Shown piece by piece: positions 61,798 through 64,000 of a DNA stretch of 64,000 bases; positions within the stretch are counted from its first letter, which is position 1, and each line of letters opens with the position of its first letter. Location of the stretch: contig CAVXGU010000003.1 of the NCBI GenBank assembly GCA_963761615.1, positions 310,001 through 374,000 on the forward strand, written 5' to 3'. The stretch is from CAVXGU01 sp963761615. GTDB lineage: Bacteria > Acidobacteriota > Vicinamibacteria > Vicinamibacterales > CAVVIG01. The position numbers and the translations under genes are program-made. Under the pieces are notes generated by a model. That model worked only from the letters and a program-made list of their open reading frames with translations, had not been told where the DNA came from and searched no databases.

Positions 61798-62781
61798 ATG
61801 AGCAGAGAGATCAGCTATCTCGAGGCAATCCGGGAAGCGCTGGCCGAGGAGATGCGGCGCGACACCAGGGTCTTCGTCCTGGGCGAGGACGTGGGCGCCT
61901 ACGGGGGCGCCTTCGGCGCCACACAGGGCCTGATGGAGGAGTTCGGCGAGCACCGCGTCGTCGATACGCCCATCTCGGAGTCCGCGATCGTCGGGATCAG
62001 CATCGGCGCGTCTCTGCGGGGCTACCGGCCCGTCGCCGAGATGCAGTTTGCCGACTTCATCTCGTGCGGCTTCGATCAGATCGTCAACCAGGCCGCGACG
62101 CTGCGGTACCGCAACGGCGGCCGCGTGGGCGCGTCGATCGTGGTGCGTGCGCCGAGCGGCGGCAACGTCGGCGGCGGCCTCTACCACTCGCAGAACCCGG
62201 AGGCGTGGTTCGTCCACCGGCCGGGGCTGAAGGTCGTCGCGCCGTCGACGCCGTTCGACGCGAAGGGCCTGCTCAAGGCCGCGATCCGAGACGACGATCC
62301 GGTGATCTTCTTCGAGCACAAGTATCTCTACCGCCGCGCGAAGGGCCCGGTGGGAGACGACGAGACGCTCGTCCCGATCGGCAAGGCCGCCGTGCGGCGC
62401 GAAGGCGGCGGCGTGACGCTCGTCACCTACGGGGCGATGGTGGCGCCGTCGCTCGAGGCGGCCGAGCAGGTGTCGAAGGAGGGCGTCGAGGTGGAGGTCA
62501 TCGACCTGCGGTCGCTGATGCCGTACGACAAGGCGGCGATCCTCCAGTCGGTCGAGAAGACCAGCCGCTGCCTGATCGTCCACGAGGACGTGAAGACGCT
62601 CGGTATCGGCGCGGAGATCTCCGCCGTGATCATGGAGGAGCGCTTCGACGCGCTCGACGCGCCCGTCAGGCGTCTCACCTATCCCGACACGCACTGTCCG
62701 TTCTCGAGCGTGCTCGAGGAGGCGAACCTCCCGAACGCCGGCCGGATCGCCGCGGCCCTGCGCGAGCTGAGCGCGTATTGA
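61798..62781 (+). CDS. pdhB: 2-oxoacid dehydrogenase E1 component, beta subunit
   Basis: 327 aa from ATG 61798, 91 bases after the alpha gene. Characteristic segments are ISYLEAIREALAEEMRRDTR, VFVLGEDVGAYGGAFGAT, VVDTPISESAIVGISIGASL and EMQFADFISCGFDQIVNQAA, then FEHKYLYRRAKGPVGD. It completes the E1 alpha2-beta2 heterotetramer. The next gene starts inside its stop (TTGA), so the LLM oxidoreductase is co-translated. Confidence 0.92.
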   Translation: MSREISYLEAIREALAEEMRRDTRVFVLGEDVGAYGGAFGATQGLMEEFGEHRVVDTPISESAIVGISIGASLRGYRPVAEMQFADFISCGFDQIVNQAATLRYRNGGRVGASIVVRAPSGGNVGGGLYHSQNPEAWFVHRPGLKVVAPSTPFDAKGLLKAAIRDDDPVIFFEHKYLYRRAKGPVGDDETLVPIGKAAVRREGGGVTLVTYGAMVAPSLEAAEQVSKEGVEVEVIDLRSLMPYDKAAILQSVEKTSRCLIVHEDVKTLGIGAEISAVIMEERFDALDAPVRRLTYPDTHCPFSSVLEEANLPNAGRIAAALRELSAY

Positions 62782-63779
62782 TCCCCCTCTCCGTCCTCGA
62801 CCTCGCGCCGATCGTCCAGGGCGGCACGGCCGCCGACGCGTTCCGCCGGTCGCTCGACCTCGCGCGGCACGCGGAGCGGTGGGGCTACCGCCGCTTCTGG
62901 GTGGCCGAGCACCACAACATGCCGGGCATCGCGAGCGCCGCGACCGCCGTGCTCCTGTGCCACCTCGGATCCGGGACCTCGACGATCCGCATCGGCGCCG
63001 GCGGCATCATGCTGCCGAACCACGCGCCGCTCCAGGTGGCCGAGCAGTTCGGGACGCTCGAGGCGTTGTTCCCCGGCCGCGTGGATCTCGGGCTCGGGCG
63101 GGCGCCCGGCACCGACCACGCGGCGATGATGGCGCTGCGCCGGACGCTGCAGAGCGATCCCGACGAGTTCCCGCACGACGTCCTGGAGGTGCTGGCGCTG
63201 CTGGGCGAGCCGAGCCCCGGCCAGGCGGTGCGGGCGGTGCCCGGCGCCGGCTCGCGGGTGCCGGTCTGGATTCTGGGATCGAGCACCTTCGGGGCACAGG
63301 TCGCCGCCGCGCTCGGGCTGCCGTACGCGTTCGCGTCGCACTTCGCGCCGGCGATGCTGTTCGAAGCCCTCGCGATCTACCGCGAGCGCTTCCAGCCGTC
63401 CGCGTATCTGCAGGCGCCCCGCGTCATGCTCGGCGCGAACGTCGTCGCCGCCGGGACGGACGAGGAGGCGCGCCTGCTCGCCTCCTCCGGACGGCAGGCC
63501 GTGGCCAGCCTGCGGCAGGGGCGTCCCATCCCGCTGCCGCCGCCGTCGAAGGCCTGGGAGCCGGATCCGGCCGCGGAGGACGCGACGCCGCCCGCGCGCG
63601 TGTCGTTCGTCGGATCGGCGGCGACCGTCGAGGCGGAGATGCGGGCGTTCGTCGACCGGACGAAGGCCGACGAGCTGATCGTGACCTCGCACATCTACGA
63701 CCACGCCGCCCGGCTGCGGTCCTACGAGCTCATCGCGCCGGCGCTGTCCCGGCCGGCGCCCGGAGCGTCGGGACGGTGA
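62778..63779 (+). CDS. LLM-class flavin-dependent oxidoreductase
   Basis: 333 aa from TTG 62778, overlapping the E1-beta stop. Typical features of the bacterial luciferase-like family are RRFWVAEHHNMPGIASAATA, IRIGAGGIMLPNHAPLQVAE, GRVDLGLGRAPGTDHAAMMA and PVWILGSSTFGAQVAAALGL. It uses FMN, probably supplied as reduced flavin, to oxidise an unknown substrate. The tight link to the E1 genes suggests a shared role in acyl-unit or aldehyde metabolism, without direct proof. Confidence 0.9.
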   Translation: MIPLSVLDLAPIVQGGTAADAFRRSLDLARHAERWGYRRFWVAEHHNMPGIASAATAVLLCHLGSGTSTIRIGAGGIMLPNHAPLQVAEQFGTLEALFPGRVDLGLGRAPGTDHAAMMALRRTLQSDPDEFPHDVLEVLALLGEPSPGQAVRAVPGAGSRVPVWILGSSTFGAQVAAALGLPYAFASHFAPAMLFEALAIYRERFQPSAYLQAPRVMLGANVVAAGTDEEARLLASSGRQAVASLRQGRPIPLPPPSKAWEPDPAAEDATPPARVSFVGSAATVEAEMRAFVDRTKADELIVTSHIYDHAARLRSYELIAPALSRPAPGASGR

Positions 63780-63782
63780 CGG

Positions 63783-64000
63783 CTACTCGATCGGCTGTGC
63801 CGTGCCGAGCATCGTGCCTTCCCGGATGACCTCGAGGCGGGCAGGGGAGCCGCTGAAGACGCCCGCCGGGTACTGCCGGTAGGGCGCCATCTCGCGGTAG
63901 ATGAGATCCTGCTGATAGAGATTGAGCCCCAGGCCGGCCAGGTACTGCAGGCGGAGGTTGCGGTCGCGGTTGATCTGGGCGTCCGCCAGCCAGGTCTTCA
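63783..64000 (-). CDS. C-terminal end of a gene running off the window (possibly spermidine synthase-like)
   Basis: The last 71 or so codons of a minus-strand gene are visible. They read TWLADAQINRDRNLRLQYLA, GLGLNLYQQDLIYREMAPYR and QYPAGVFSGSP, ending AQPIE with TAG at 63783-63785. The pattern resembles the tail of membrane-fused spermidine synthase-like proteins, but the segment is too short for a firm call. It faces the LLM gene, with 3 bases between the stops. Confidence 0.4.
   Translation of the reverse strand, partial: KTWLADAQINRDRNLRLQYLAGLGLNLYQQDLIYREMAPYRQYPAGVFSGSPARLEVIREGTMLGTAQPIE

Overview
This 64 kb window is GC-rich and densely coded on both strands, and both ends cut through a gene. 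The content suggests an acidobacterium, probably of the Vicinamibacteria type. The evidence for this is two large MacB/FtsX-type permeases of the acidobacterial kind, a TonB-dependent receptor with an N-terminal carboxypeptidase-regulatory-like domain, bacillithiol genes bshB1 and bshA, a DUF4139 protein, several outer-layer beta-propeller proteins, and many short intergenic repeats. This placement is inferred from gene content; no rRNA or tRNA gene was seen.

Layout. 1-3726 (minus): a PHP-domain protein, two GT4 glycosyltransferases and a DUF2334 deacetylase in a tightly coupled operon. 3976-6761 (minus): a small membrane protein, then a TetR regulator with a PEP-mobile-domain protein. 6864-10958 (minus): a DUF4139 protein, an anti-sigma/sigma pair and a small secreted protein. 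11149-19023: an NHL protein, an esterase, a SigJ-like sigma factor next to an AhpD-like protein, a CHASE-GGDEF-EAL protein, a DUF488 protein and a phosphoglycerate dehydrogenase-like protein. 19024-24321: two ADOP-type ABC permeases with palindromic and tandem repeats. 24322-31399: a SnoaL/zinc-ribbon protein, a Nudix hydrolase, a GAF/PAS/GGDEF protein, a radical SAM/SPASM protein, Ada and a DinB-fold protein.

31890-46978 is the centrepiece: an unbroken, translationally coupled run of seven genes. It encodes an iterative PUFA/enediyne-like synthase split over two giant proteins (NPD-NPD-KS-AT-ACP-KR and KS-AT-DH-PPT-like), a free ACP, two alpha/beta hydrolases, a GT1 glycosyltransferase and a left-handed beta-helix protein. 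A convergent sulfotransferase overlaps its end. The set would suit assembly, release, glycosylation and perhaps sulfation of a reduced or polyunsaturated acyl chain; the product is unknown. The PPTase-like domain has lost key metal-binding residues.

48050-52802 holds an ABC exporter and TonB-receptor operon. 52864-53744 is a decayed locus in which a methyltransferase N-terminus is joined to an HgcA-like corrinoid cap motif and an HgcB-like ferredoxin. 53790-64000 holds a DAO-type oxidoreductase, bshB1-bshA, a YncE-like propeller, a geranylgeranyl reductase-type flavoprotein with an in-frame repeat insertion, an FkbM methyltransferase, 2-oxoacid dehydrogenase E1 alpha and beta, an LLM oxidoreductase, and the end of a gene running off the window.

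A striking cross-cutting signal is that five otherwise intact genes between 5 and 27 kb each carry one frameshift. Every one is repaired by reading GAATC as GATC. This points either to a systematic sequence error at GATC sites or to a GATC-directed mutational process.
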